From: Acanthochromis polyacanthus
Lineage: Eukaryota; Chordata; Actinopteri; Pomacentridae
Assembly (NCBI RefSeq): GCF_021347895.1
Contig: NC_067129.1
Span: forward strand, 30,417,690-30,481,689
DNA: 64,000 bases
Direction of reading: 5' to 3'
Under the pieces are notes generated by a model. It searched no databases. It had not been told where the DNA came from and saw nothing but the letters and a program-made list of their open reading frames with translations. Shown piece by piece: positions 38,061-49,731 of the stretch; positions within the stretch are counted from its first letter, which is position 1; each line of letters opens with the position of its first letter. Both the position numbers and the translations under genes were made by a program.

Positions 38061-39240
38061 TCACATTAAATAATAAATAAATTAAAAAATAATAAAAATC
38101 TGTGCTCTTCTGCCTAAATGAAAAGCCATGGCTGAGTTTTTAACTAAGCTTTATTTCTTTATTTTTTAGAAAGGAACAATGTACATAATCAACATTTTAA
38201 CAAATGTAAATGCATCCAAGTTAGCAGAAAGGCTAGTTTCTATCCACAGTCCCTGCACCTGTTGTTAAACTGTGCTGAACTGTAGTTTTAAAGTATGAAA
38301 ATACTAATAAAAATGAGGGAAGAAAAAATACTTCCAATCAGCAGAGTCATCGGATTGTTTTCCAGTGTTGGCAAAATAAATATTTAAAGACATTTAACTT
38401 TCCTTCTTCTTCTTCTTCTTTTTATTATTATTATTTTCTGGTGCATGCTGCACTACAGACATTTCTGAGTTTTCTCCACTTTTATTCATGGTTGTTCTGT
38501 TTCCTTCGAGGTGCAGGACTTTATACTGAGTGAAAAATGAACCACAGTTAGGTAAAAGAGCAAAACAACATCTTTGGATTTCAGAAGTTTCAGTATGTTT
38601 AAGAAACAACTTGGATGAAAGCTGCAGCCGTAGTGGTGGGAGGTGAAAATGTGTAAATGTTGACATTTTCAGCCACATTAGATGGAACTGCTTAAAACAT
38701 TCTGCTGTTCAGATGCTCTGATAAACGCAGCTTAAAGTGACTTCAGATAAGCAGCAGCAGGATTTAATATTGATTAAACCATTCTGCTGCTTTGCTTTGA
38801 GCCTTGGCCTCCGTTCATGTCGCTGCGCCGCACTTATCACATATTAATCATCTGACTTTTTAGCCGAGGTGCTCGACATCACGGTGGCTGAGTTCAGGGA
38901 CTCTAAAACTCCTGGTTGATGGTGGATTTAAGAAGAGTTTCATTAATCTGAAAGAACACAGGCACGTCTGGTGAACACGAGAACAAACATGACAGAGAAT
39001 CAATCAGTCTGACGGGAAACAAATCAAACAGGAGCAAAATTTGACATGAACAGCATCAGCAGCCCTGAACACTCCTCCTTAAAGACTATTAGTAATAAGA
39101 AGAACTTTATTTATATAGCACCTCTTTAAAACAGAGTTCACAATGAAGACCAGTCTGTCTGAACAGAAAGAAATAAATTAAAGAAATAGAGTTAAACATG
39201 ATAAAAAAAAAGTTTAATACAAATAAATTAACACCATATA
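38061..39240. other. Non-coding, possible SINE/LINE tail fragment at the end
   Basis: No gene was recognised. At 39100-39140, AGAACTTTATTTATATAGCA resembles the 3' part of common fish SINE or LINE repeats. A TTC/TTA tract lies at 38400-38435. Confidence 0.4.
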
Positions 39241-39299
39241 AAATAATATAAGACCAAAAATGCCAAATCCTTCACATAAGTGATGGAAAAGAACAAGTG

Positions 39300-40200
39300 G
39301 AATAAAAGAAGATAGTGGGTAAAACTAAACTGACAAGGCTGGAAATAATAATACTAATTGTAAATACATAAAATAAATACATAAATGAGTAAATAAATAA
39401 AGGTTAAAAACGAAAATGAACAAAGAATAAAATATAATGATGAAATGCATTTGCTAAGACCATAGAAACAAGGCTAGAATAGTAATAGTAATAAATGGAA
39501 ATATATGAAATAAATATGTAAATTAGTAAAGAAAGAGTGAAAGAATAAAACAAAGAAATAAAGTAGAATATTATGAATAAAAATAATAAAATCATAAAGA
39601 TAAGACTAAAAGTAATAATGGTAAATAATAATATTAGTAAACATATAAAGTAAATACATTAGTAAATACTTAAAGGGGAAAAGAGACCAGAATAAACAAG
39701 TAAAACAAAATACACTAAAAATGGTAAAACTGTAAAGACGAGACTGGAAGTAGTAATATAAATATTTTTCAAAAAATGTAATAAATAATACATAAATAAT
39801 GAGTAAGACAATAAAAAGAATAAATTAAAATAAAAAATATATGTGGTAAAGCCTAGAAGTAGTAGTCGTAATAATAATGATAAATAACAGTGAAAACAAT
39901 ATTAAATCGTAATAAGTCAATAAATTAAGTGTAAAAAAAACAATAGAATAAACAAATAAAATAAAATGGTAAAACCACAAATACAAGGCTAGAAATAATA
40001 ATAATGATAATAAGAAAACAAATCAATACATAAATAAAGAGTAAAGAGAATAGAATGAACAAATAAAATAAAAATAGTGAAACCATAAAGACAAGTCTAG
40101 AAGTAATAGTTTAAAAATATTAAATCTAAATAAATAAAGAGTAAAAGAAAATAGAATGAATAAAGCACATTTTTTCAAAAATATGTAATTAAGTGAATAA
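39300..40200 (+). repeat. Degenerate AT-rich satellite, about 100-130 bp unit
   Basis: The motif AAAACCATAAAGACAAGGCT followed by AGAAATAATAATA recurs with changes at about 39335, 39465, 39592, 39722, 39850, 39966 and 40074. Each is followed by AAATAAATACATAAA and GAGTAAA-type text. Confidence 0.75.
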
Positions 40201-40259
40201 ATAAAGGGTAAAAGAGAAGTAGAAAAATGAAAGAATAAAATGAAAATTGAATTTAATAG

Positions 40260-41156
40260 GTGATAAAATCAACCACATCTGAGGCCTGAAGCAAGCCCTA
40301 CAAAATGGGCTTTCAAGAAGAACTGATTCTGCAGCTTTCTCTTCTGAGCAGGTGATCTCAGGCTCCTCCAGGCTCATATGAGGTCAGCAGTTGTGTTAGA
40401 CAACTGGGTTTCAGCCCCTGATGAGCTTTAAAGTGACTTCAGCAGTTTGAGTTTCCTGAGCAGCAGCTCGGTGAGCGTCTGGATGTCGTGTCGGAGCTCC
40501 AGCCAACACTCTGTAGCCTGCTGGGGACTTCCACTCTGCTCCTTGTTATTCTTGTTCTGCATTAGTCATGCAGGTTGCGGTGCGACGGCGGGCCGCTTTA
40601 GGTCACGTAGCTCCCAGCGGACTCCTGTCCTGCTCCTCCGACCTCGCACACCACATTAGCATCGCAGTGACAACTGTGAACAAAAGCTGCTGCATCTGGT
40701 GTTTAGCTCCATGCTCAGGCCTCATGAGGGAGAACAAACTAACATTACACATTAGAAGGAGTGAGAAAATGAATGTTTACACGTCTGTAAACTGAGGACA
40801 AACTGTGATGAAGCTTCTGGCAGCAGCAGGTTTCCATTCACATGAATCTAACATACATTCATCACACTGAGGTCTAGCTTCAGGCTTCTCTGGGTAAACT
40901 TTCAAGGCTCAGACCAGCCTGTTCAATAGGTGGTTGGTCAGAACTATTATAGGCAATGAAAGGATCATTTTTACACACATTTTGTTTAGTTTTGGACAAT
41001 TTTGGATAATTTTAGAGAAGTTTTGTCATTTGGGGTAAAAAAGTATTAATTATAGAGACGTTTTTGATCATTTAAAATAAGATTTAGGGTTATTCTGGAC
41101 GTCTTTTGATTCATTTGGTGCAAGTTTTGAGTCATTCTGGGCAAGCTTGGGGGAAA
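40260..41156. other. Non-coding with a local duplication
   Basis: About 40890-40965 (CTGGGTAAACTTTCAAGGCT ... GTGGTTGGTCAGAACTATTA) recurs at about 41665-41728 beyond the LTR. Open frames at 40447-40795 overlap and have no domain. Confidence 0.5.
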
Positions 41157-41161
41157 AAGTG

Positions 41162-41654
41162 TGTGACAAGTCTGCTGTCCGAGGGTCCACTCAATACACA
41201 CACCACGTCAGATTGTCGGAGTAACACAGTTTATTTCACACCCACTTCCGTACCCACACAGTCTCTCTCTCTCGGTGCCTCACCAGACCTCGTCCGGTGA
41301 ATGCTCCCGGCCTCTGTCAGATCCCCAGAGGCAGCACTCCTCGTCTCCCACTCCACAGCAGCTCACTGGTAAGCAACCTCCACTGCCTCTCACTCCACAG
41401 CAGCTCGCCCGTAAGCAGTCTCAGCTGTCTCTCACTCCACAACAGCTCGTGTTCTGTCTCCATTCCCCGTCTCGTCCATCTCCGTCTCTTCACTGTCCAC
41501 CCGTCTTTTATGCTCCGCTCCAGACTGCTACTGCGGAGGTAATCAGGTCAGCCTAACTCATACCACCTGTGTCAATTAACCTGACGCTGCTTCCATACAC
41601 TCTCCTCCACACCTCTCTCCCCTGGAGCTGAGCTCTCCCACGCCCATCTCCACA
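41162..41654 (-). mobile_element. Solo LTR, 5-bp target duplication
   Basis: On the minus strand it starts TGTGGAGATGG and ends CTTGTCACA. AAGTG flanks it exactly at 41157-41161 and 41655-41659. The minus strand contains a GCATAAAAGAC TATA-like box and a later GAAATAAACTG polyadenylation signal followed by GT-rich text, in the order expected of an LTR. A 5-bp duplication fits Ty3/Gypsy or related elements. Open frames across it are not genes. Confidence 0.85.
41349..41456. repeat. 42-bp tandem repeat inside the solo LTR
   Basis: CACTCCACAGCAGCTC recurs at 41349, 41391 and 41433, giving about 2.6 units of 42 bp. Confidence 0.9.
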
Positions 41655-41659
41655 AAGTG

Positions 41660-42734
41660 CATTCTGGGTAAACTTTCAAGACTCATATCAACATGTGTGA
41701 CACGTGGTTGGTCAGAACTATTAAACTTTTAATTTTCGTCAACATTTGATATCAGAAGCATCTTCTATACATAATTCTAAAAGAAATTTCCTAATATAGT
41801 CATATTTTCACACTTGAATGCAGCTTATGACTCTTCAGGATAAAATATAGCTTGTTCTTTTTTGTTTATTTATTAATCTGGTATACCGTCACGTGTTTCC
41901 CTCACAGCTCTTATATTGTGGACTCTCTCAGCTCGATACTGATTTTCACGACCGCTTCAGGACAAACATGCAGTGAAAAATTAATGCCGCCGCCTGCCAT
42001 CCGTTAGCAGCCGAGGGACGGCCGTGATGGAGCTTTCAGGGCCTCTGAAGGATCCATTTTCACGGGTCACGTCCTCTGGATGAAGCCGCCCTCAAGGTTC
42101 AGCACCAGCAGAATGAAACAGGAGTACAGTGGGAGGTTTATTCTAACGTTCTAATCAACATGAAGAAGAGTCGGCTCTCTGAAAGCACAAAGAACCTCAT
42201 TGATCCGCTGGTTTTCTTTGGGACTCTCCGCTAATTTGGGTCATTTTCCTAATGTGTCTTATTGCCGAGCTGCTACCATTCAGTTTACTCCTCTGAACAC
42301 CGTTTTCTCTCCATTGATGATAGATAGAAACTGACCTGCTTTTCTATGAGTAAAGGTCAAACAGTAAGGAGAGTTGGAGCTGGATAATAGCAGGAGAAGA
42401 AGAAAACGAAGCTGAAGTGGCTGCTGATGCTATGACCTGGGTGGTTGGAACGTTTGTTAGCAGCTGTGAATGAAAGAATGAATGAATCCTTAAAGCTGTG
42501 AAGAAAAGGCTCTATCCACTTGTAAAAACTGTTTATATCATGACAGTCTTGAGCTTCCAATGACTCCTATAACTCTGAATTTTCTATGATGGAATCGCTG
42601 AAACACATGCGTCGTTCTTTATCGTTTTTTTTTTTTAGTCTTCTTGATATATCACAAAATCGGCTCAATCAAAAATGTGAACACAGCAACATTAATTACC
42701 AGTTTTGGTGATTTAGAAAGCTGTGTTAATCAAA
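41660..42734. other. Non-coding, nothing recognised
   Basis: Apart from the local duplicate at 41665-41728, no repeat or gene was recognised. Confidence 0.45.
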
Positions 42735-43450
42735 CTTTCCTAGTTTCATGGTGTCTTAACCTTTCCTAATTGACTGCGATTGAGTACAGCTGGTGACTCC
42801 TCGGAGGCAATTTAATTAGGGCCCATTTTCACAGTGAGTTCAATATTTTTTCCGTTGTTTCTACAATATATTTACAAATTTTCCTGGTTTCATGGTGTCT
42901 TAACTTTGCTCAAATGATTGTGATTGACTACAGCTGTTGATTCCTCAGAGACAATTTAATTATGGTCCATTTTTTCAATGAGATGTTTTTTCCCCTTGAT
43001 TTCTACAATGTATTCAAAAATTTCTCTAGTTTCATGGTGTCTTAACTAGTCTTAAATGATTGCAATTGACTACAGCTGTTGACTTCTCAACAGTCAACAG
43101 CTGTTTTAAACTGGCAGTTTAATTAGGGCCCATTTTTACAATGAGTTAAATATTTTATCCTTGCTTTCTGAAATATATTTACAAATTTTTCTAGTTTCAT
43201 GGCGTCTTAACTTCTAGTGATTGTGATTGACTACAGCTGGTGACTCCATGAAGACCTTTTTACAGTGACTTAAATGTTTCTTCCTTGATTTCTACAATAT
43301 ATTTACAAATTTTCTTAATTTTATGGTGTCTTGGCTTCTCGTAAATGATTGTGAGTGACTCCAGCTAGTAACTCCTATGAGGAAATTTAATTAGGGCCCA
43401 TTTCACAATGATTTTAAAAAATTCCCTTGGCTTCTAAATATATTTACAAT
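42735..43450. repeat. Degenerate tandem repeat, about 140-bp unit, five copies
   Basis: TAGTTTCATGGTGTCTTAAC starts copies at about 42739, 42885, 43028, 43193 and 43316. Each continues with GATTGTGATTGACTACAGCT, AATTTAATTAGGGCCCAT and CTACAATATATTTACAAATT. Copy 3 has an extra inverted stretch around CAACAGTCAACAGCTGTT. Confidence 0.9.
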
Positions 43451-44402
43451 TGACCCTTCGCTAAGCCCCGCCCTCTTGGTTACTGTTGCTACGCCTGTCA
43501 AGCTTTCCCTCCGAGCATGAAATATGGACTTTTTAGCGGTACCGGTGAGTGATATTTCTCAGGAGATATGTGCAAATTTCTGGACATATTCTACAATGAT
43601 ATAAGAGAGAAGTAGACAGAAGGGTCTCCAATATGCTTTTGAGAACTACATTCACCAAATTAAATGTTGGCGGAGTGCAAATGAAGAGGATGTTAAAATA
43701 GAGGGAAAAGCACACAGATCTCAGTGTAAGCACCAAACACCCCATGTATTGTCACTTCACGTCAAAAATCATCATATACAAGAACAACAATGTCCTTATA
43801 CAGCAGTGTAAGCCGATATGTATTATATACATTTAAATTAATGTTATGTCAACTGTCATTATCATGTGTCTGCCCATTTCTTGCTACGCTAAGTTTGTGT
43901 TTGTTTACAGCGCGCCAGGATATTGCTCACTTATAGTGGGGCTGATCTCTACATATCACCAGTATTTATTTTGCATAAATAGTACACAGTAGCTCAAGTT
44001 TTAAGAGAAGTAACCTTCCATTGAGACGTCTTTCTTTGCTAATGTTATGTGACCTAACACACAGAGCTACGATTAGTTAATGTTAGTTAGCAACTTACCT
44101 TAGAACAGACATAGGTGTTCTTATTGATTTTGGAGGGATTCAGCTGATCATGCGGTCTCCCACTCTGCTTAATCCACACGCGGGACCTTTCTTCTTCTGT
44201 CTTTGGCTTGGGGAATGCAAAAAAATCAACACCACCCTCCAAGCTTTGCGGATAACGAGTGTCGAACTTGCAAGTACCGTACGCACACCGCTTTGGCATA
44301 CTGTCTTCTGCTGAAAGCTTGACAGACCTCTCGTGCCAAGTTACAGTTGCTAAGGTAGGATTGGACAGTAGCCATTTGTGGGAGGGGCTTAGCGAAGGGT
44401 CA
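43451..44402 (-). mobile_element. Inverted-repeat element carrying a THAP exon
   Basis: TGACCCTTCGCTAAGCCCC at 43451 is matched inverted by GGGGCTTAGCGAAGGGTCA at 44384-44402. The element is 952 bp. THAP domains are typical of several DNA transposon groups (P, Kolobok, ISL2EU). No clear target duplication was seen, and no catalytic domain remains, so it is a non-autonomous derivative of uncertain superfamily. Confidence 0.75.
44099..44299 (-). CDS. THAP zinc-finger first exon (fragment)
   Basis: The exon starts at ATG (MPKRCAYGTC) and stays open for 67 codons to a good donor, AAG|GTAAGT, at 44098. It shows the C2CH start (C5, C10), the FFAFPKPK segment matching the AVPTIF-like/FPK region, the conserved Trp in RVWIKQSG, and the third Cys in YVCSK just before the splice site. 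The last His would come from the next exon. In other THAP proteins this domain binds DNA. The later exons that would hold the transposase core are not visible, so the gene is truncated. The frame extends upstream to 44425, but the similarity begins at this ATG. Confidence 0.7.
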
Positions 44403-44815
44403 GTTTGCCATACAGTAATATACATTTTGAAAGATGAAAATGCAGCAATTCACAGGCAACTACTGTCAGTTATTGTTATTTACACTGGCAACACTGTATA
44501 AATACAGTAAAAAACTCGAAAATGTCGTCACAGCATTCAACATTAAACCTCATATTCCTCTGTAATATATTTTGAAATCAGTTTTAGCAAATTTGATAAG
44601 TGAATTACAATAGTAGGACTATAAAAATGTGGTAAAGTACTGGAAAATTTGTCACACTGTATACTGTAAATAATACAGTGTGAAGATTAGAAAATTAAAG
44701 ATCAGCAGAATGCATTAGTCATAATCTTGCATTCGTGTAATAGCCAGTAGGGAGCGACTCATGTGGCTGCAAAATACGACAACCTTTAATATAGAAATTA
44801 ATGTGAAAATGAGCA
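44403..44815. other. Non-coding with a small hairpin
   Basis: CACACTGTAT at 44653-44662 pairs with ATACAGTGTG at 44673-44682. Nothing else was recognised. Confidence 0.5.
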
Positions 44816-46692
44816 AACTTCTTCTTTGATTTGCTGCCTCAGTAAACATTTTCAAATTAGTTTATCGCTTTAGTCACTGATTTCAAGACGGTTTAAACAG
44901 AGGATGATGTTAATTTAATAAATTATGATTGAATTTAGAGGAAAATAAATCAGAAATAATGTTTTAGGGTGGGGCTAATGGTTCTTAGACAGATCCAGCC
45001 ATTGCTTTTAATGTCGAAAAACCCAGACTGTTTGGGCCTAATTCCAAGCTCAAAGCATCAGAATGGTAGTCTACAATCTAATGAGTGAGTATGTCCTCAG
45101 TTTTAATTAGATATACAACTGTTTCTGTCACTTTTGGTTTTTAGAACCACCTGCAGTGCTATAAACACCGTCCTGTTTAGACTATAATGGCGTCTTTCCC
45201 GTCTTTATGTCAGCCTTTGCATGCCACCTGTAAATACCTACACTTGTCTTCCAACAGCAAACAGCTCTGAAAAGGTCACTTTCATCCAACCTGCCGTGTT
45301 AAACGTATGGCGTCAGATTTGGGTCAAAAGTCGGGTAACGTGTTTCGCGCGCGAGAGAAAGTGTTGCGCGCGCGCGAAACACGTACCCCGCGCGAGCGGA
45401 AAAAAGTCTCCACGGGCGCAAAAAACACTCTGCGCATGCGTGGCAATGTCTCCGCGTGTGCAGACCAAGCTCCGTGCGTCCAGTGTCTCACGAAACTGTC
45501 CTCCTGCGTTCGTGGAGCTCTGATCTACGCGCGGGGAGAAGACTTTTGACACTTTGTGGGTGGATACCAGTGCTCGCCACAACCTCCCTATGATTGGCTG
45601 TCTGTGACAGCAAGAACCCACCCCTCCACGTGGGATGCCACTGTATACAAGAGAGGAAATGACACAGTTGGCTGGAGCCCCTTTGATGTTGCTGCCGCTG
45701 TTCTGCAGCTCCGCCGAACACACACAGAACCGAGCTCGGATCTCCAACTGCCGGTGGGTGAGTGTCTCCACGTATTTCTGCTCCTTAACGGGAGGTCTCA
45801 GTGCTCCATTGCGGGGCTGTCAGCCTTTAGTACAGCGAAGTTAGCTCCATTGCTAACGGCAGTTACCCAGGTGGACTGACCAGAATCGGCCCAGAAGCCC
45901 AGCGTGTCTACACCCCATGGACTTGAAATGTACCCCTAATTATAGAATCACTCTTAAACTCCCTGTCAGAATCACTGGAGTAGACACGCTGGGCTTCTGG
46001 GCCGATTCCGGTCAGTCCACCTGGGTAACTGCTGTTAGCAATGGAGCTAACTAACGTCTAATCGCTGTACTAAAGGCTGACAGCCCCGCAATGGAGCACT
46101 GAGACCTCCCGTTTAGAGCCAGAAATACATGGAGAAACTCAGCAGTTGGAGATCCGGGCTCGGTTCTGTGTGTGTTCGGCGGAGCTGCAGAACAGCGGCA
46201 GCAGCATCAAAGGGGCTCCAGCCGACTGTGCCCACGTGGGGGGTGAGTTCTTGCTGTCACAGACAGCCAATCATAGGGAGATTGTGGCGAGCACTGGTAT
46301 CCGCGCACAAAGGGTCAAAAGTCTTCTCCCCGCGCGCATAAATCAGAGCTCCACGGATAATTATGGCACCATACACGGACGAGTAGCAATGTCTCTACGC
46401 ATGTAAGAGGCTCCTTGTGCGCGGAGACATTGCCACACGCGTGCAGTGTTTTTTGCGCCCATGGAGACTTTTTTCCGTTCGCGCGGGGTATGTGTTTCGT
46501 ACGCGCATGACTTTTGACCCAAATTTGACGCCATATAAACGTGTCAGAAAAATGTACCTTTAGAGAAAAACAAGCGAGCAGCTGTAGCCCGGAGTGGCAG
46601 CGCAGACTAACCGGCTCAAAGTGTGACTGCAGCGGTGGCAGCTGTTTGTTCTTCCTGCGTCTTGTTGAACTTGTTTATGGACATGCTCGTGT
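44816..46692 (+). repeat. Dispersed duplication, copy 2 (split by an insertion)
   Basis: 44816-45305 and 46536-46692 match copy 1 at 33616-34246 in order and orientation. The 1,230 bp between them are absent from copy 1, so the duplication predates that insertion or the two copies were compared as allelic paralogues. Confidence 0.9.
45306..46535. mobile_element. 1,230-bp palindromic foldback element
   Basis: It starts TATGGCGTCAGATTTGGGTC, and its end reverse-complements to TATGGCGTCAAATTTGGGTC. TAAACG flanks it on both sides (45300-45305, 46536-46541). The left arm 45306-45911 and right arm 45980-46535 are homologous along their whole length with indels, leaving a 68-bp loop. The arms are rich in CpG (runs such as CGCGCGCGCG). 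No transposase is present. Copy 1 of the host duplication gives an empty site that supports the 6-bp duplication. Open frames in it mirror each other across the arms and are not genes. Confidence 0.93.
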
Positions 46693-49618
46693 CTTTTTGT
46701 GTGTGTTTTTTGTGCGTGTGCATGTTTGTTTGCACGTAGTCCGGCGTGTCGCCTGTCAGGAGGGGAGAGTGTTTAACAAATGACTGCCAACCCGGGGACA
46801 CGAGGGCCAGGGACCTCTGCTAGGGAGTCGGCCAACAATAAATCTCAAAAATCAATATGACAGGGCCCGGGGTAATCAGTATCAATGATTTTAAACAGGA
46901 ATAAGTCCCTCGGGGGAGAAGAATGATAAAATTCTTTGAGCTCAGAGTCTGAAAAACATCCCGAGGATGAAGGATGGAAGAAAATGAGGAGGAGGAAGAA
47001 GAGAAAGAAAGAGATTATTGATGCTTTTTTGTTGTTTTTTTCCCAGAAGGCCCTGCAGCAGGGTTGGAGTCTCTGTTCTGCTTTCTCTGTCACTTGTCCT
47101 CTTTCATTCTTTCTTTTACCTTTCATCACTCAGTCTTCCGCTGTCTCTTCTCATCTTCCTCACTCTGCCCTGTGTTTACACTCTCACCCACTTTTTCTGC
47201 TTTCAACGAGCTGCTTTTTTTTTTTTTTTTCATTTTTCACTCTTCCTCAACCACAGTTTTCCTTTTTATCCCATCTTTAGGATTTCAGTCGCTGTCAGAA
47301 CTGATATCCTCGAATCCTGGACTGTTTTATTTTTGATACGTCTCTCCTCTTCTACCTTCTATTTTTGGGTTTTTGTCTGTCTATCCAACAACTGTGCAGA
47401 TGAAACTTTAAATCACATTGACCCTGATTCAAAGAGAGCTGTCTGTATCATGAATTTACCGCTAATGTTTGAGTGTTCGGCGAAAATTTTGCAAGTCTGT
47501 GTTGAGAAAACTACAAATATGATGAAGTCTGTTCAAGAATAATTGTTTAAAACGCTTCAACTGCGATGATATTCTCCTAATATTAATCCCAGACAAAACT
47601 ACCTGCACAGTATCAAATGGCCCCAATAGCTGGAGATGAAATTGGAATATTTAGCAGCTACAAAAAGCTAGAAATATGTTATTTATCTATGGATAATGAC
47701 AATGAAGAGCAAAACCTGGGCTTTGTCATGCCACTCATTTTTACATCACAGTAATAATAACCTATTTGTAAACATGCACAAATTGACTGATTTCTTATTT
47801 TTTCACACTGCTGCTTTAAGGTTGAATTATTCGCAAAGTCCTCGTCTTTTCCAACCCAGTCTGGGTAAAAATTTGTCTTTACACACCACAACTGCATTCT
47901 CAGTTATGTTTTGAGGGAAATGTTTGCTTGTAACTCATCACAAATAGGTTTCTAATCAACTATTGTTCCTTTTTAGCCAACCAATCATATGTGAGGTGGT
48001 CATCTTCAGATTGCCACCCAGAAAAAGGAGGAAAAGCTCCAAGTGTGTAGCAAAAAGGTTGTATTTTTACCCAAATCGAGTAAATTTGGTGCCCAGACTT
48101 TTAACACAGAAAAAAATACATTTGATCTTGCTCCTAAACTTTTGGCCTGTAGTGTAGCTTAAAAGTAACAATGGCAAAACCACCGTGAAAATGGCCTCTG
48201 GGATGTCGGGCTAATGGGAGCTTATGGTATGATATTAGCAACCGTTAGCTGCTAACCACATCCAAACTAACACTGCTGCACAAACATGCTTCCTGTAGAG
48301 TCATGCAGAATGACTGAGAGAAAATAAACAATACTTCTGTTTGAAAATTCTCCTTCAGGAATCGGTTAGTTGGAGGTTTTCTCATTGTTTCTTTGCATCT
48401 ATCTGCCTACAGCGTCTGATTTGAGTTGCACGTTCAGTCGTTCAGACTAATTCCTGAGTAGTTTTCTGTGGTATAGATGAGGAAGAATCAGCGTTAGCCT
48501 TCTCGAAAAGTGTTAATTTCTGACAGTTTGGTCGATGTGTGCGCAACCCTTCTGTCATTGAAACAGGAAATGCTCTTTTAAGATGCATTTTTACGCAGAC
48601 TTTTTTATTTTTGTAATGTTGAATGCAGTCTTTTAATGAATAGTGTTCCCCTATGGTTGTTGTCTTTGATTTCAGGGTGAAGTATTAGCAACCGCTAGCT
48701 GCAAGCCACATCTGGACTGACAGTGCTGCACAGACAGATATATTAATCACAGATGATTGGGCAAAGCAATCATTTCTCTTTGAATATTCTGCTTCATGAA
48801 TCGGTTATTTGGAAGTTTCTCCATTGTTTCTTTGCATCCTGTCCTTCATCTGTTTGAAGCGTATAGTTTGTTCATTTACTGCAGCTCCGGTGCCCTTTGC
48901 TGAAGACACCATTTAATCACTTTTCCTGCTTCCTTGGCACGAGTCAGAAACATGTCGAATGCTCTGCCGTCATGCTTGAAACATCTGGAGCCCTCTGTGG
49001 GTGAATGTCAACAAATCACATTCTGTCAGCGTTTTAAACATTTATCTGCCCCGGGTTTCCCTCCAGAGGTATTTTAAAGCCAGATAACGCCCTAATACCC
49101 TCACACTCTGTGCAGCCGCGGCTCTACGGGCATCTATTTCAAATATTTCCTTTTTGCCACTTCCTCCCAGCAGATAAATGCTCTGAATCTGCATCTGAAA
49201 TAAGTCGCATTCAGAGGAATAGAAGCGCAGAGCAAGCAGGCCTCGTTTTTGGCTTTGCTGTGTTGCACATTTCACCCCCGCTGAAGGCACATAATGCTGT
49301 TTCTTTCAATTTCAAAGCTCTTGAGTTTGCCTTTTGTTTCTTCGCTGACGTCTCTCCCGCTTTGAACTCATGAATAAGGGCTCATAATGTTCCTTATTCA
49401 TCCTGTCAACTAGTCACTTAATAGAAGATCCCAATTTTTCACCTCAAGATGCTGTACTATGTCATTTTTTTCTCTAATTATAGAAGAATCAGTGCGATAT
49501 CCCTGCTTACTACTTCTAGAATCTAGAAAATCACTATTTTTCTCATTCAGAAGAATCTGGTTAACACATCGAATGTCTACGTGTAGAAAAATCTGTACAA
49601 CATGAACAGTATATATTA
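46693..49618. other. Non-coding, nothing firmly recognised
   Basis: A T tract lies at 47215-47232. Overlapping frames at 46936-47542 are pyrimidine-driven and not supported. At about 48135-48160, AAACTTTTGGCCTGTAGTGT looks like one end of a Tc1-type repeat, but no partner end was found. The patch 49100-49370 is slightly GC-richer without a gene. Confidence 0.4.
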
Positions 49619-49629
49619 ATATTTCTCAT

Positions 49630-49731
49630 GTATTTTATTATTTTTGCTGATATTCCCAACATTTTTGCTGCTGTAACACTGCAGATTTCCCTGCTGTGGA
49701 ATCAATAAAGGATTGATTTATCTTATCTTAA
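49630..49731 (+). repeat. LINE-type 3' tail fragment
   Basis: TTTGCTGCTGTAACACTG, then CTGTGGAATCAATAAAGGAT and TTATCTTATCTTA, form a tail also seen at 51765-51871. The TCTTA repeats suggest a LINE 3' end. Confidence 0.55.

Noticed and set aside
45221..46406. Several open frames of 70-152 codons in the 45.2-46.4 kb interval
   Set aside because: They mirror each other across the arms of the palindromic element and arise from its GC-rich sequence.
46936..47542. A chain of Phe-rich frames up to 174 codons
   Set aside because: Driven by pyrimidine tracts, with overlapping frames in three registers and no domain.
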